NCBI RefSeq assembly: GCF_014193655.1
Contig: NZ_JACHZQ010000006.1
Span: 186,001 to 250,000 of the forward strand
DNA: 64,000 bases
Direction: 5' to 3'
Source: Rhizobium sp. BK313
Lineage (GTDB): Bacteria > Pseudomonadota > Alphaproteobacteria > Rhizobiales > Rhizobiaceae
Positions 8,291 to 17,285 of this stretch are shown one piece after another. The notes below the pieces were generated by a model that was not told where the DNA came from, did no database searches, and saw only the letters and a program-made list of their open reading frames with translations. Position numbers and translations under genes: made by a program. Within the stretch, counting starts at the first letter, position 1; each line of letters starts with the position of its first letter.

Positions 8291-8767
8291 GTGCTGGGGT
8301 CGGAACTCGCGGAATTCATAGAAAGTCCCGTCATGATCCTGTTCGCGACGCGCGACGAGGCCGGCCGGCCGATGATTGGCCGCGGTTCCGGCGTGCGCTT
8401 CGACCGGGAGAGCGGGCATCTGCACTTTCTCGCCTCCCGCGGCCAATGGCCGAAGGCCGTGGGCGAGGCACTGCCCGGCCGACCGATTGCCACGACCTAT
8501 GTGCGGGCCACCGACTACAAGGCCTGCCAGATCAAGGGCCGGGTCCTTGAGGCGGGGCCGGCGGATGCCGCCTTCCAGGCACTGGGCCAGGCTTATGTCG
8601 CAGAACAGCTCGCGCGGATGTTGGCGCTTGGGGTCACCCGGATGCAACTCTCCAGCACGCTCTCGGACCAGGAACTCGTCTGCCTGACGATCGAGCCTAA
8701 GGAGATCTTCGAGCAGACACCCGGGCCGGGCGCCGGGCGCAGGCTGACGCCGGAAGCTGTCGCATGA
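8291..8767 (+). CDS. pyridoxamine-phosphate-oxidase-like FMN split-barrel protein
   Basis: A 158-residue protein with the flavin-reductase/PNPOx split-barrel pattern: an N-terminal helix, PVMILFATRDEAGRPMIGRGSG as the first hairpin (about residues 13-34), and a C-terminal EPKEIFEQTPGP tail. Proteins of this fold bind FMN, F420 or haem and often act in redox detoxification. The start is the GTG at 8291. The stop overlaps the next ATG (ATGA), so it is coupled to the GAF-containing paralogue downstream. No catalytic residue settles the substrate. Confidence 0.7.
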   Translation: MLGSELAEFIESPVMILFATRDEAGRPMIGRGSGVRFDRESGHLHFLASRGQWPKAVGEALPGRPIATTYVRATDYKACQIKGRVLEAGPADAAFQALGQAYVAEQLARMLALGVTRMQLSSTLSDQELVCLTIEPKEIFEQTPGPGAGRRLTPEAVA

Positions 8768-10110
8768 TCCCACTCGAAAGGCTGCGCGACAGTTTCGAGG
8801 GCGTCATTCCCTCCGTCATCGCCACCACCGATGCGGATGGAATGCCCAATATCTCCTATCTCTCGCATGTGCATTACGTCGATGAGACGCATGTCGCGCT
8901 CTCCAACCAGTTTTTCTCCAAGACCGCCACGAATGTGGCGCGCAACGGGCTCGCGACCGTGATGGTGGTCGACGGCTATAGCGGCCAGCAGCACGTGCTC
9001 GACTTGGTGTTCGAGCGCTCCGAGACGGAGAGCGATACCTTCGAGCGGGTGGCGATCCATCTGGCGATCCTGGAAAGCCGGATGACCGGGATCATGAAAC
9101 TGCGCGCCGTCGACATCTACCGGGTGGAGGACTGTCGGGCCGTGCCAGCCGCCCATCCGCTGGTCGAGCCGGAACAGCTTGTGCTGCCCGACCTGATGGG
9201 CAAGGTGGCGAGGCTGACGGCGCGGATGCCGGACTGCAGCGATCCGGAAACGCTGCTCGACGTGACGCTTGAGGGCCTTGGCGAGTTGTTCGGCTACCAC
9301 CATTCCATGGTGCTGGTGCCGGACGGCGAACGCGGCGGGCTGACGACGATCGCCAGCCGCGGCTATGACCAGTTCGGCTTTGGCGCCGAAGTTCCGCCCG
9401 GGCACGGCATTATCGGGGTTGCGGCGGAGCGGCGGCGCAATGTGCGGATCACCGACCTGAGTCGCGGCCAGCGCTACATCCAGGCGGTGCGGGCCATGGC
9501 GGGCGTCGAGGATGCAACGCCGATCCCGCTTCCGGCGCTCGACAAGCCGCTCAGCCAGACCGCGCTGCCGCTTGTCTCGCGGGGAAGGCTCGTCGGCGTG
9601 CTCTTCTCGGAATCGGCGGAGCGGTTCACCTTCCGCCATCGCGACGAGGAGGCACTGACCGTGATCGCCGCGCATCTGGCCACCGCGCTCTCCTTTCTTT
9701 CCGAGGAACGCGAGCGGGCGGAGACGGGCTTGCGCGAGAAGGCGGAGGCGGAGGCCGACGAGGCCGTGAGGCTGCCTGGCGGTCGGCGCATCGCCGTGCG
9801 CTTCTATCCGCGCGATGGCTCGCTGTTCATCGACAACGATTATCTCATCCGGGGCGTGCCGGGGCGGCTGCTCCTGCACTTCCTCGAGGACTATGCACGC
9901 ACCGGCAAGCGGGACTTTCTGAACCGTGAGATACGCCGGGACCGGCGCCTGCAACTGCCAGATTTCAAGGACAATCTGGAGACCCGGCTGATTTTGCTGC
10001 GCCGGCGACTGGAGGAAAAGGCAGGCCCGATCATGCTCGAGCGCGCCGAGCGCGGCCGCCTGCGGCTCACCCTTGCCGGCCGTCCCGAGATTGAGTTGGT
10101 GGAAGACTGA
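8764..10110 (+). CDS. split-barrel / GAF / C-terminal DNA-binding-like fusion protein
   Basis: A 448-residue multidomain protein. Residues 1-140 form a second PNPOx-like split barrel (SVIATTDADGMPNISYLSHVHY is the typical first hairpin). Residues about 150-310 form a GAF domain (PGHGIIGVAAERRRNVRITDL). The last roughly 110 residues (GRRIAVRFYPRDGSLFIDND onward, then YLIRGVPGRLLLHFLEDY) look like a winged-helix module. A flavin or haem barrel sensing redox, plus GAF and an output domain, would make a one-component sensor. It is coupled by ATGA to the smaller barrel protein. The output-domain call is the least certain part. Confidence 0.7.
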   Translation: MIPLERLRDSFEGVIPSVIATTDADGMPNISYLSHVHYVDETHVALSNQFFSKTATNVARNGLATVMVVDGYSGQQHVLDLVFERSETESDTFERVAIHLAILESRMTGIMKLRAVDIYRVEDCRAVPAAHPLVEPEQLVLPDLMGKVARLTARMPDCSDPETLLDVTLEGLGELFGYHHSMVLVPDGERGGLTTIASRGYDQFGFGAEVPPGHGIIGVAAERRRNVRITDLSRGQRYIQAVRAMAGVEDATPIPLPALDKPLSQTALPLVSRGRLVGVLFSESAERFTFRHRDEEALTVIAAHLATALSFLSEERERAETGLREKAEAEADEAVRLPGGRRIAVRFYPRDGSLFIDNDYLIRGVPGRLLLHFLEDYARTGKRDFLNREIRRDRRLQLPDFKDNLETRLILLRRRLEEKAGPIMLERAERGRLRLTLAGRPEIELVED

Positions 10111-10211
10111 CCGCGGCGGGTTTCCCCTCCTGGCTACTGGGCCGACGGAGAACCACATAATTCCTGATTATGAAGCCAGATTCCAAATAGATTTCAGATG
10201 GTTGGGAAATC

Positions 10212-10245
10212 AAAACCGCCTGCCACATAGGAGCGCGGTTTTTTT
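10212..10245 (+). terminator. rho-independent terminator
   Basis: AAAACCGC pairs with GCGGTTTT, and the right arm runs directly into a T-tract. It lies about 100 bases after the stop of the split-barrel/GAF gene and should end that transcript. Confidence 0.75.
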
Positions 10246-10364
10246 AGTTTCAACACTAAATATCCCGCCATGCTGCGGCGCGGAACACGCCATTGCCTGA
10301 CGGTTCTAGAGACGATCATTGCTTTTCGGAATTGGGCGGGATCCCAAACCAGATTCGTGATCCA

Positions 10365-10398
10365 TCATGGATGCTGGCATAGAAGCCAGTATCCATGA
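10365..10398. repeat. palindromic intergenic element, 14-bp stem
   Basis: TCATGGATGCTGGC and GCCAGTATCCATGA face each other across a 6-base loop, with one G-T mismatch in 14 pairs. It lies in a gene-free gap with no T-run. Rhizobial genomes carry dispersed palindromic intergenic elements (RIME-type), and this resembles one in size and position. Only one copy was noticed in this window. Confidence 0.5.
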
Positions 10399-10447
10399 CG
10401 CGACCCTATTGAGAGGAGTCCCCTCGCCCTCTCTCCACCATGGCCTC

Positions 10448-10678
10448 TTACCACGTCCGAAAATTCCAAACAGGAAGTCCAGAGGCTTCCTGACCATCCG
10501 GAAGGCCGATGTCGTGGCGCATGCGATCCGGCAGGTGGGAGATTTGGTTCTCCGTTTGGCGACGCCTCCAGACGACGAAAAACAACGCCCACGCCGTCTT
10601 CCAGACGCCGAATTTCTGGCACAGTTCATCGACTGTTGCCGAAAGGGTATCAACAACTAAAGATTGTGCTTCGCGCAT
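10448..10678 (-). CDS. DUF1127-family small protein
   Basis: A 76-residue protein ending in the DUF1127 pattern VWRRRQTENQISHLPDRMRHDIGLPDG: an arginine-rich helix, then L-x-D-R...DIGL. Such proteins are abundant in Rhizobiaceae; some bind RNA and influence phosphate, motility or small-RNA control. The ATG at 10678 is behind GGGGAAGAAACT; the longer frame to 10726 has a poor N-terminus. It stands alone between two non-coding stretches. Confidence 0.75.
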   Translation of the reverse strand: MREAQSLVVDTLSATVDELCQKFGVWKTAWALFFVVWRRRQTENQISHLPDRMRHDIGLPDGQEASGLPVWNFRTW

Positions 10679-10823
10679 AGTTTCTTCCCCGGCGCAATTA
10701 CGCGGCCGGGTCCTTTCGAAGGTCATAAGACGCGCGGATACGGTCGCGGAAATGCGAACAGTCGCTCTGGTAGCCGGTGACGTCAGGATAATTGGAAAAT
10801 GCTAAACGACAGAAATCCGGGGT

Positions 10824-10928
10824 TTAGTAACCCTGGTGCCAATGTCGGCTTGGGCTCGATGCACATCGCATCGACGCTGACACGGCCGTTCCGCCAGAGA
10901 AGCGTGCAAACACGAGAATAGATTTCAT
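10824..10928 (-). CDS. possible 34-residue small ORF
   Basis: A 34-residue frame starting at an ATG at 10928 sits behind a very strong AGGAGG Shine-Dalgarno site (10935-10940) at about 7 bases spacing. The ribosome site is the main evidence. The N-terminus is hydrophobic (MKSILVFARFSGG), and the rest has no recognised motif. Another frame over the same DNA also stays open and looks equally protein-like, so a frameshifted remnant is possible. Confidence 0.3.
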   Translation of the reverse strand: MKSILVFARFSGGTAVSASMRCASSPSRHWHQGY

Positions 10929-11323
10929 TTGACGCCTCCTCTGATTTGATTGCGAGAGCTGCAATGTTACACGAGATCGGTTTGTCGGCAAGTATGCAAT
11001 TTCACATTGCAAACGCGAGGCAAGATTCGTTGCGAAAAGGCAACACTATACCGACGCCGCGCGCCAACTGTCTGGAAAACGATCGCGCGCCCTCCTCACC
11101 CATAAGGCTACGGCCCACAGCAACCATGCTGCAACAGCCGAACATGCTCCCCATGCTCAGCTGGCCGATCTGTTCGGGAAGCAATGCGACGCGGAACACG
11201 AGACATTGAGAGAAATCACCCAACCACCTGTAGGCGGCGAGATATCCCGTGGTGAGGCTAGACATTGCCCACTGAATATGAGGCTGGCTCGACTTTTGAG
11301 CCTGCTCGGGCGGTGCTTATGGC
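10929..11323. other. gap without a convincing gene
   Basis: About 395 bases. A frame of 87 residues at 11002-11265 on the minus strand has no recognisable motif and no ribosome site. I see no promoter box or repeat I would defend. Confidence 0.4.
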
Positions 11324-12112
11324 CTACGAGATCGTAGCTAAGCTTTCCAGCGCCCTTGATGTACGCTCAACCAATGCCGGTTCGCCGCAGACAAAAGCAA
11401 AGGGCCCCTGCGGCAGGCCAGCGGACCAGTCGAGCGAATGAGCGCAGCCAACCTCCGCCGCAATGATCGCCGCGCCGGCGACGTCCCATATATGTTCCCC
11501 GAAACCGATATAGAGATCGGCCTCGCCGAGAATAACGGCAATAAGGCTGGTCACCGCCGATCCCGTCCGACGATCGGCCAGTCCCAGTTCGTCGCGCACG
11601 AAACCGGACAGCCAGCGATCATTGTCCGTCGACATCCAGGTCGAAACGCCGGTATGCGCAATGCTGAGCTCCGTAGATCTGCCGCGCATCGGAAGCTTTT
11701 CCCCATTACGCCAGACACCCTTTCCTGATTCGGCCACCAGCAAAGTTCCCTCGACAGGCGCATTCAGTGCGGCGCCGATCGGGCGATCGGACGCCAATCC
11801 GATGGACACGCCCCAGGAGGAGCCGCCGCGGACAAAGTTATGGGTGCCGTCGATCGGGTCGATGATCCAGGTATGGCCGGATTTACTCGAAAGGTTATGC
11901 CCTTCCTCTCCAATGATGCCATCCTCGGGAAAGAGCCGGCTGATGCGGGATGAAATCATCGCCTCCACCGCGCGGTCGACATCGGTGACAAAATCGAGGT
12001 GACCCTTGGACATCACCGACAATGAAAGCTCACGTTGACGCGATCGGGCGAAGTCTCCCGCAGCGGTAGCCATTTCGGCCAGTTCTGAAATCAGTGGGAC
12101 ATCCTGCCTCAA
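11324..12112 (-). CDS. inositol monophosphatase-family phosphatase
   Basis: A 262-residue Mg2+/Li+-type phosphatase. The metal-site motifs are all present: GEEG at residues 68-71, DPIDGT at 85-90 and WDVAGA near residue 208. The family removes phosphate from inositol phosphates, histidinol phosphate, sulfated nucleotides or sugar phosphates. A TTG start at 12112 with GGAG upstream is used; an internal ATG would remove conserved N-terminal helix. It is divergent from the ABC importer at 12366. Agrocinopine catabolism in Agrobacterium pairs an ABC importer, a GDPD-type phosphodiesterase and a sugar-phosphate phosphatase of this type (AccG), so a phosphosugar substrate fits the locus. Confidence 0.88.
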   Translation of the reverse strand: MRQDVPLISELAEMATAAGDFARSRQRELSLSVMSKGHLDFVTDVDRAVEAMISSRISRLFPEDGIIGEEGHNLSSKSGHTWIIDPIDGTHNFVRGGSSWGVSIGLASDRPIGAALNAPVEGTLLVAESGKGVWRNGEKLPMRGRSTELSIAHTGVSTWMSTDNDRWLSGFVRDELGLADRRTGSAVTSLIAVILGEADLYIGFGEHIWDVAGAAIIAAEVGCAHSLDWSAGLPQGPFAFVCGEPALVERTSRALESLATIS

Positions 12113-12365
12113 GGTAAAAAACTCCAGATTGCATAATAAAATACAGTATTTCTAGCAAGTATAGGCGGTTTAATTTTCAACGATGAAAAATTATCAAGCG
12201 TTATGTCAAATGAATATTATATGAATATTTTGTGTCGCGGGATATTTCCAAATTTTTTCCATTTTATTCATCGAATTGTCACTGAACCTTCAAAGGTAAT
12301 TCGTATTACCACTTTACACAATCGCTCCATCCGGACCTTACCAACATCGCAAAAAGGTGGACGTC

Positions 12366-13616
12366 ATGAAACTTCGCACTGCACTAATGACAGCATCGCT
12401 TCTCTGCGCGGCCTATGCACAGGCAGGCGCGGTAGAACCAGTAGGCGCACCAGATTTCAACATCAAGACCAATGTAGATCTGAAAACGCTGACCCCCGCA
12501 AATTTCTACGACGTGCTCCTCCCGGCGGCCAAGGCGGAAGGCCACATCACCTTCTACGATTTCGGCGAATCGGAGAACGTCATTTTCGCCGAAATCATTC
12601 GTCGCTTCGAAGCCAAATACGGCGTCAAGGTCGAATATCATCAGGTCGATGGCGAACAGGCAGTACAGCAGCTGATCGCCGCCAAGCAGGCTGGCCAGCC
12701 TTCGCCGGCCGATGTCTTCTGGATGCCGAACGGCTCGGTCCGTGTCGCCGATCAGGCCGGCATAATCGCCAACCTGCCGCTCAACACCATGTTGCCGAGC
12801 GCTCCGGACCTCGAGCAGAACGCGGCGACCGTATCGCGCGGCTACGTCCACGGCGGCAAGGTCGTGCCTTACCACCGCAATCTGACCGCGATCGGTTACG
12901 ATACGCGCGCCTTCCCCAATGGCAATGAACCGAAGAGCTTTGCCGAACTGCTCGCCTTCGCCAAGGCAAACCCGCAGAAGATGGCGGTGACCGATCCGAC
13001 GCGCGGCGGCGCCGGCGGCGGCTTTCTCGAAAGCGCCATTCTTGCGATGACCAGCAAGGACTGCCAGGCCCACCTTTATGATTACACCGTGTCTGAAGCC
13101 GACGCGACCGCCTGGGCCAACGGCCCCTGCATGGATCCGGTTCTTGCCTATTTCAGGGAGTTGCGCCCCAACGTCGAATTCACCAACGGCAACACGGACT
13201 CGCTCAACCTGATGGCAAACGGCCAGGCCGAAGTGGCGACCGTATGGGAAGACGAAGTTTACGACTTCACCGGACGTGGTCTGCTGCCACCGACGGTCAA
13301 GTCCCGCCTTCTCACCGATGGCGAGGTCGGCGACGGCGACGGCGCCATGATGCCGTCTGGCGCCACTCACGTCGCCGGCGGTCTTCTCTTTCTCGATTTT
13401 CTGATGTCGGACGAAATCCAGCTTTATAAGCTCACCGTCAACGGATCGCGTTCCGCCCGCACAAAGCTCGACATTGAGAAGGCCCTGACTGCTGACGTCA
13501 CCGGCCGCCTCGTGCCGCAGGACCAGTATCTGAACTATTCGCGCCCACGCATCGTCGGCGCCATCTCCGACGCTGCCGCCAAGCGCTTCGTCGAGACCAT
13601 CCTGCAGGGTAGCTGA
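12366..13616 (+). CDS. ABC transporter periplasmic substrate-binding protein
   Basis: A 416-residue extracellular solute-binding protein. Residues 1-22 (MKLRTALMTASLLCAAYAQA) form a Sec signal peptide ending in AQA. The mature part begins with the HITFYDFGESENVI and YGVKVEYHQVDGEQA pattern of family-1/iron-phosphonate-type binding proteins. I chose the ATG at 12366, behind AAGGTGG, over the GTG at 12357. It leads an operon of ATPase, two permeases, phosphodiesterase and phosphatase, so it probably binds a phosphodiester or phosphorylated polyol. The ligand is inferred from these neighbours. Confidence 0.88.
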   Translation: MKLRTALMTASLLCAAYAQAGAVEPVGAPDFNIKTNVDLKTLTPANFYDVLLPAAKAEGHITFYDFGESENVIFAEIIRRFEAKYGVKVEYHQVDGEQAVQQLIAAKQAGQPSPADVFWMPNGSVRVADQAGIIANLPLNTMLPSAPDLEQNAATVSRGYVHGGKVVPYHRNLTAIGYDTRAFPNGNEPKSFAELLAFAKANPQKMAVTDPTRGGAGGGFLESAILAMTSKDCQAHLYDYTVSEADATAWANGPCMDPVLAYFRELRPNVEFTNGNTDSLNLMANGQAEVATVWEDEVYDFTGRGLLPPTVKSRLLTDGEVGDGDGAMMPSGATHVAGGLLFLDFLMSDEIQLYKLTVNGSRSARTKLDIEKALTADVTGRLVPQDQYLNYSRPRIVGAISDAAAKRFVETILQGS

Positions 13617-13638
13617 TCGCGCCCATCCGCTCCTCAGC

Positions 13639-13664
13639 AAGGGCGGCGATCAGTCGCCCTTTTA
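13639..13664 (+). terminator. attenuating stem-loop between binding protein and ABC ATPase genes
   Basis: AAGGGCGGC pairs with GTCGCCCTT (one G-T pair) across a 5-base loop, followed by TTTA. It sits in the 76-base gap after the binding-protein gene. Hairpins here in importer operons commonly protect or end part of the message, giving more binding protein than membrane subunits. Confidence 0.6.
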
Positions 13665-13692
13665 TCCTTCTTCATCGCTGGAATTACAGATC

Positions 13693-14712
13693 ATGGCGCG
13701 CGTTCTCCTTGTCGACCTCCATAAGAGATTCAACGCCACGCTGGCCGTCGACAATTTTTCCCTCGACGTCGCTGAGGGCGAATTCGTTGCTCTCCTCGGC
13801 CCTTCGGGATGCGGCAAGACGACGGTCATGCGGATGATTGCCGGCATCGCCGAACCCGATAGCGGCGAGATCGCGATCGGGGGAAGGCGCGTCGATGGCT
13901 TGTCGCCCGAACACCGCAATGTCGGCCTGGTTTTCCAGTCCTATGCTCTGTTTCCGCATATGACCGTCGAAGCCAATATCGCCTTCGGACTTCAGATGCG
14001 CCGCGTTCCGCGCGACGAGATGCGCCGGCGCGTCACAGCCGTTCTCGACATGGTTGATCTCTCGCAGCTCGCCAAACGCCATCCGCGTCAGCTATCCGGC
14101 GGTCAACAGCAGCGCGTCGCGCTCGCTCGCGCGCTGGTCACCGAACCGGATGTTCTGCTTCTGGACGAACCGCTTTCCAATCTCGACGCCAAACTGCGCG
14201 AGCATCTGCGCGAGGATATCCGAAATCTGCAGCGCCGCCTCGGCATCACGACGATCTATGTCACGCACGACCAGTCAGAGGCGCTCGCTCTTGCCGACCG
14301 TATCGTCGTCATGAACAGCGGGCGCATTGTCGAGGAGGGTGGCCCGCGCGACCTCTATCAGACGCCGAGACGTCGTTTCACCGCCGAATTTCTCGGCCAG
14401 ACCAATATTCTCGCCGCGACGGCTTCCGACGGCACCCTTCATTTTCCCTGGGGTGGCGAGCGGTCCGGCTGGAACGGTCAGCACGGCCGCCTCGACCTCT
14501 CGATCCGCCCGGAAGACATATCCATAGAGGCAGAGGCGACGGGCCCCGCGGTGGTGACCGATGTCACTTTTCTCGGTGCGGATATAGAGCACAAGCTCGA
14601 TGTTGGCGGCTTGACGATGCGCGCGCGGGCGAGCGGACGCGGGGTGAAAATTCTGCCGGTCGGGACGCGGATCACCATCAGTCTTCCTGGCGATCTGCAC
14701 GTGCTCTCGTAA
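13693..14712 (+). CDS. ABC transporter ATP-binding protein (MalK/PotA/FbpC class)
   Basis: A 339-residue ATPase. Walker A GPSGCGKTT is at residues 36-44, the Q-loop at FQSYALFPH, the ABC signature LSGGQQQR near 135-142, Walker B VLLLDEP, and the H-loop VTHDQ near 195. A C-terminal TOBE/OB regulatory domain follows (about 240-339). It energises the importer formed with the two permeases downstream. Confidence 0.92.
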   Translation: MARVLLVDLHKRFNATLAVDNFSLDVAEGEFVALLGPSGCGKTTVMRMIAGIAEPDSGEIAIGGRRVDGLSPEHRNVGLVFQSYALFPHMTVEANIAFGLQMRRVPRDEMRRRVTAVLDMVDLSQLAKRHPRQLSGGQQQRVALARALVTEPDVLLLDEPLSNLDAKLREHLREDIRNLQRRLGITTIYVTHDQSEALALADRIVVMNSGRIVEEGGPRDLYQTPRRRFTAEFLGQTNILAATASDGTLHFPWGGERSGWNGQHGRLDLSIRPEDISIEAEATGPAVVTDVTFLGADIEHKLDVGGLTMRARASGRGVKILPVGTRITISLPGDLHVLS

Positions 14713-14725
14713 AGGAGGCAATGGA

Positions 14726-15580
14726 ATGAACCGACCGGCCGCCCTTCTCCTCCTGCTTTTGCCCGGTGTGGGATTTCTCGTTCTTTTCTTCGGGCTGCCG
14801 CTTGTTCTCGCGTTTCTCGCAAGCGTCGGCCTGGGTGCCCTCGGCGATAGCCATGGCTTCACATTGGAGCATTACCGTTCGATCTTCACCGACAGCGTCT
14901 ATCGCGACGGACTGGTCTTCTCGATCTATATCTCGGTAGCGCCGACATTGGTCAGCCTAGTCATAGCCCTGCCGCTCGCCGTCCTCCTGCAGGAGAGCTT
15001 TCCCGGCAAGCGGCTCTTCCAGACGCTCTACAAGATACCGCTGGTCGTACCGGCAATCGTCGCCGCTTTCATCGTCATGACGCTCTTCGATCGCGGCGGC
15101 GAGATATCGCGGCTGCTGCAACCCTTTCACCTGCAACTGCCGAAGCTGGTGCGCGATCCTTGGGCGCTCGGCGTGATCATCGCCATGGCCTGGAAATCGA
15201 TCCCGTTCATGACGCTGATCATCGGAGGCTCGGTCGCGGCGATCCCACACGATCTGAAACACGCCGTGCGCACGCTTGGCGGCAACCGCCTGACCGTCTT
15301 CTGGCGGATCGAGCTGCCCCTCGCGCTACCGGGTATCACGGCGGCCACGCTGCTCGTCTTCGTCGGAACGACTGGCGCCTTCGCGGTACCGTCACTGCTC
15401 GGGCCGATCTATCCCAAACCGCTGTCGCTGTGGATGTACCAGAGCGCGCTCGAGAAGAACGACTGGGCGACGGCATCGGCCATGGGCATCATGCTCTCGC
15501 TCGTCGCCTGCCTCGTGCTCGTTATCTACTATCGCATCACATCCGGCATGCGCACCGGCATCAGTGGAGAGACCAGATGA
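14726..15580 (+). CDS. ABC transporter permease (first subunit)
   Basis: A 284-residue inner-membrane protein with six predicted hydrophobic segments. The cytoplasmic EAA-like loop AVRTLGGNRLTVFWRIELPLALPG (near 170-193) docks on the ATPase. AAAGGAGG lies just before the ATG. The sequence is of the iron(III)/2-aminoethylphosphonate/spermidine permease class. Its stop overlaps the start of the second permease (ATGA). Confidence 0.9.
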   Translation: MNRPAALLLLLLPGVGFLVLFFGLPLVLAFLASVGLGALGDSHGFTLEHYRSIFTDSVYRDGLVFSIYISVAPTLVSLVIALPLAVLLQESFPGKRLFQTLYKIPLVVPAIVAAFIVMTLFDRGGEISRLLQPFHLQLPKLVRDPWALGVIIAMAWKSIPFMTLIIGGSVAAIPHDLKHAVRTLGGNRLTVFWRIELPLALPGITAATLLVFVGTTGAFAVPSLLGPIYPKPLSLWMYQSALEKNDWATASAMGIMLSLVACLVLVIYYRITSGMRTGISGETR

Positions 15581-16458
15581 CGATTGCCGTTTCACTTGGC
15601 TCGCGCCGGGATCGGGCAGATATCAGGCGTCGTCGACGACCTGAGGGATTGTGGTTGTCCGTCGGCCTCTATGCCGCGCTCACGCTGACGCTGTTGGCGC
15701 CGCTTGTCGTGACGCTCCTCTGGTCGCTGGTCGATCCGAAGGGAGGATGGTTCGCTCCCGATATTCTGCCGCGCGGCCTCTCTCTCGTCCATTGGCAGGC
15801 GATCGCTGAGGATCGCAGCCTGGTTTCAAGCATCGTCACGAGCCTGTCGATATCGGCCATCGTCATGGCACTCTCGGCAGTCCTGGCGCTGCCGACCGCC
15901 TTTGCGCTCGCCAAGATCCCATTCAGGGCCAAGCGGGTAGTGGAGATGTTCGTCCTGGCGCCGCTGATCGTTCCCGGACTGGTCGTCGGGATCGGCATCG
16001 GTTTCGTCTTTTTTCGCGTCGGCCTCGCCTATACCGTCCCCGGTGTCATCCTCGCGCAGACCATTGGCACGCTTCCCTTCATGATCCGCATTCTGTCGGC
16101 GACGCTGGAGAACCTGCCTATGGATCTTATCCATGCCGCCCGTACACTCGGCGCAAGCCCCCTCAAGGTTGCGCTGCGCATCGTCGTGCCGCTCACCTGG
16201 CCTGGTTTCGTCGCCGGCGGCCTTCTATCCTTCGTTTCGAGCTTCGAGGAATTCGAGAAGACTTTCATCGTCGGCGCCCCGCAGGTCGAGACATTGACCG
16301 TAAAGCTCTGGGCGGTTCTCGGCGGCAAGGTTCTGATTTTTCCAAACGCGGCTGTGGTGACCTTCATCCTGCTCGCACCCACCGTCATCATTTTCATCCT
16401 TGCCGAACGTGCGTTGCGCAACGAAAGCGCACTCGCCGCCGGTATGGGCAAGCTCTAG
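15577..16458 (+). CDS. ABC transporter permease (second subunit)
   Basis: A 293-residue permease with an N-terminal Arg-rich cytoplasmic stretch, six hydrophobic segments and the EAA loop HAARTLGASPLKVALRIVVPLTWPG. The ATG at 15577 overlaps the previous TGA. A longer open frame reaches back to 15160 but runs through the first permease in another frame and is not used. It pairs with the upstream permease as a heterodimeric channel. Confidence 0.9.
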   Translation: MTIAVSLGSRRDRADIRRRRRPEGLWLSVGLYAALTLTLLAPLVVTLLWSLVDPKGGWFAPDILPRGLSLVHWQAIAEDRSLVSSIVTSLSISAIVMALSAVLALPTAFALAKIPFRAKRVVEMFVLAPLIVPGLVVGIGIGFVFFRVGLAYTVPGVILAQTIGTLPFMIRILSATLENLPMDLIHAARTLGASPLKVALRIVVPLTWPGFVAGGLLSFVSSFEEFEKTFIVGAPQVETLTVKLWAVLGGKVLIFPNAAVVTFILLAPTVIIFILAERALRNESALAAGMGKL

Positions 16459-16481
16459 TCTCACCGATCAAGGAGAATTCA

Positions 16482-17285
16482 ATGCTCAAGCTTCTCGCGC
16501 AGAACGCTGCCGAAGTTCACGTCTGCGGCCATCGCGGTCATTCCATCGGCGCACCGGAAAACACCATCGCCGCCTTTGCCGCCACGCGCGAACATGGTGG
16601 CGATTCAGCGGAGATCGATTGCGTGTTGACGGAAGACGGCGAGATCGTTCTGATGCACGACCAGACGCTGGATCGCACCACCAATGGCACCGGTCTCGTC
16701 TCCGCCAAAACCCTTGCCGACATCCGAGCGCTCGATGCCGGCGGCTGGTTCGACGAACGCTTTGCCGGCGAACGGATCCCGACGCTTGCAGAAGCGATTG
16801 AATTTGCGAAGACATATGATTTCGGCCTCGTTGTCGAGGTCAAGGAAGCACGCCAGATGGACCGGTTCGTCCGGCGCCTCGGCGCGGTTCTTGCCGAAAT
16901 CGATGGCGCCGACCACCTCGTCATGATCTCTTTCGACCATGCCTTCCTGCGGGACCTGAAGGAGGCGCTGCCCAGCGTTCGCACCGAGGGCATTACCCAT
17001 GCCCGCCATGCCGATTTCGTCGGCGTTGCGAAAGCGGCGCGTCTCGACTCTATCTCGATCGAGCATCAGATGTTCGCTCCGCAGGATGGGGCCGCCCTTC
17101 ATAAGGCTGGCGTCGCCGTGCGTTTCCACCTGCAGCGGCCGGCCTACTACGATCGCTACAAGGCGCTCGGCATCGATCTGCTCGCGCCGGTTTCAGCCCA
17201 TATCGCCGACGGCGTCATCGATACCATTTCCGGCGACGATGTCGCCTTCCTGGCCCAACTCAAGGCAGCAGGTGTTGCGAAATGA
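16482..17285 (+). CDS. glycerophosphodiester phosphodiesterase family protein
   Basis: A 267-residue GDPD TIM-barrel enzyme. The catalytic HRGHSIGAPENTIAAF (about residues 18-33), the metal ligands EIDCVLTEDG and the second-histidine segment MHDQTLDRTTNGTG are present. The family splits glycerophosphodiesters, or related sugar phosphodiesters, into alcohol plus phosphomonoester. There is no signal peptide, so it acts in the cytosol after uptake. AAGGAGAA precedes the ATG. Its stop overlaps the next gene by ATGA. Confidence 0.92.
   Translation: MLKLLAQNAAEVHVCGHRGHSIGAPENTIAAFAATREHGGDSAEIDCVLTEDGEIVLMHDQTLDRTTNGTGLVSAKTLADIRALDAGGWFDERFAGERIPTLAEAIEFAKTYDFGLVVEVKEARQMDRFVRRLGAVLAEIDGADHLVMISFDHAFLRDLKEALPSVRTEGITHARHADFVGVAKAARLDSISIEHQMFAPQDGAALHKAGVAVRFHLQRPAYYDRYKALGIDLLAPVSAHIADGVIDTISGDDVAFLAQLKAAGVAK

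Noticed and set aside
8593..10158. 521-residue open frame on the minus strand
   Set aside because: It is exactly antisense to the split-barrel/GAF gene, is His/Arg/Gln-rich without motifs, and has no ribosome site; GC-rich codon bias keeps antisense frames open.
11002..11265. 87-residue minus-strand frame in the gap before the phosphatase
   Set aside because: No motif, no ribosome site, and low-complexity Ser/Met composition.
12384..13640. 418-residue minus-strand frame
   Set aside because: Antisense of the binding-protein gene, whose signal peptide, length and operon position are all normal.
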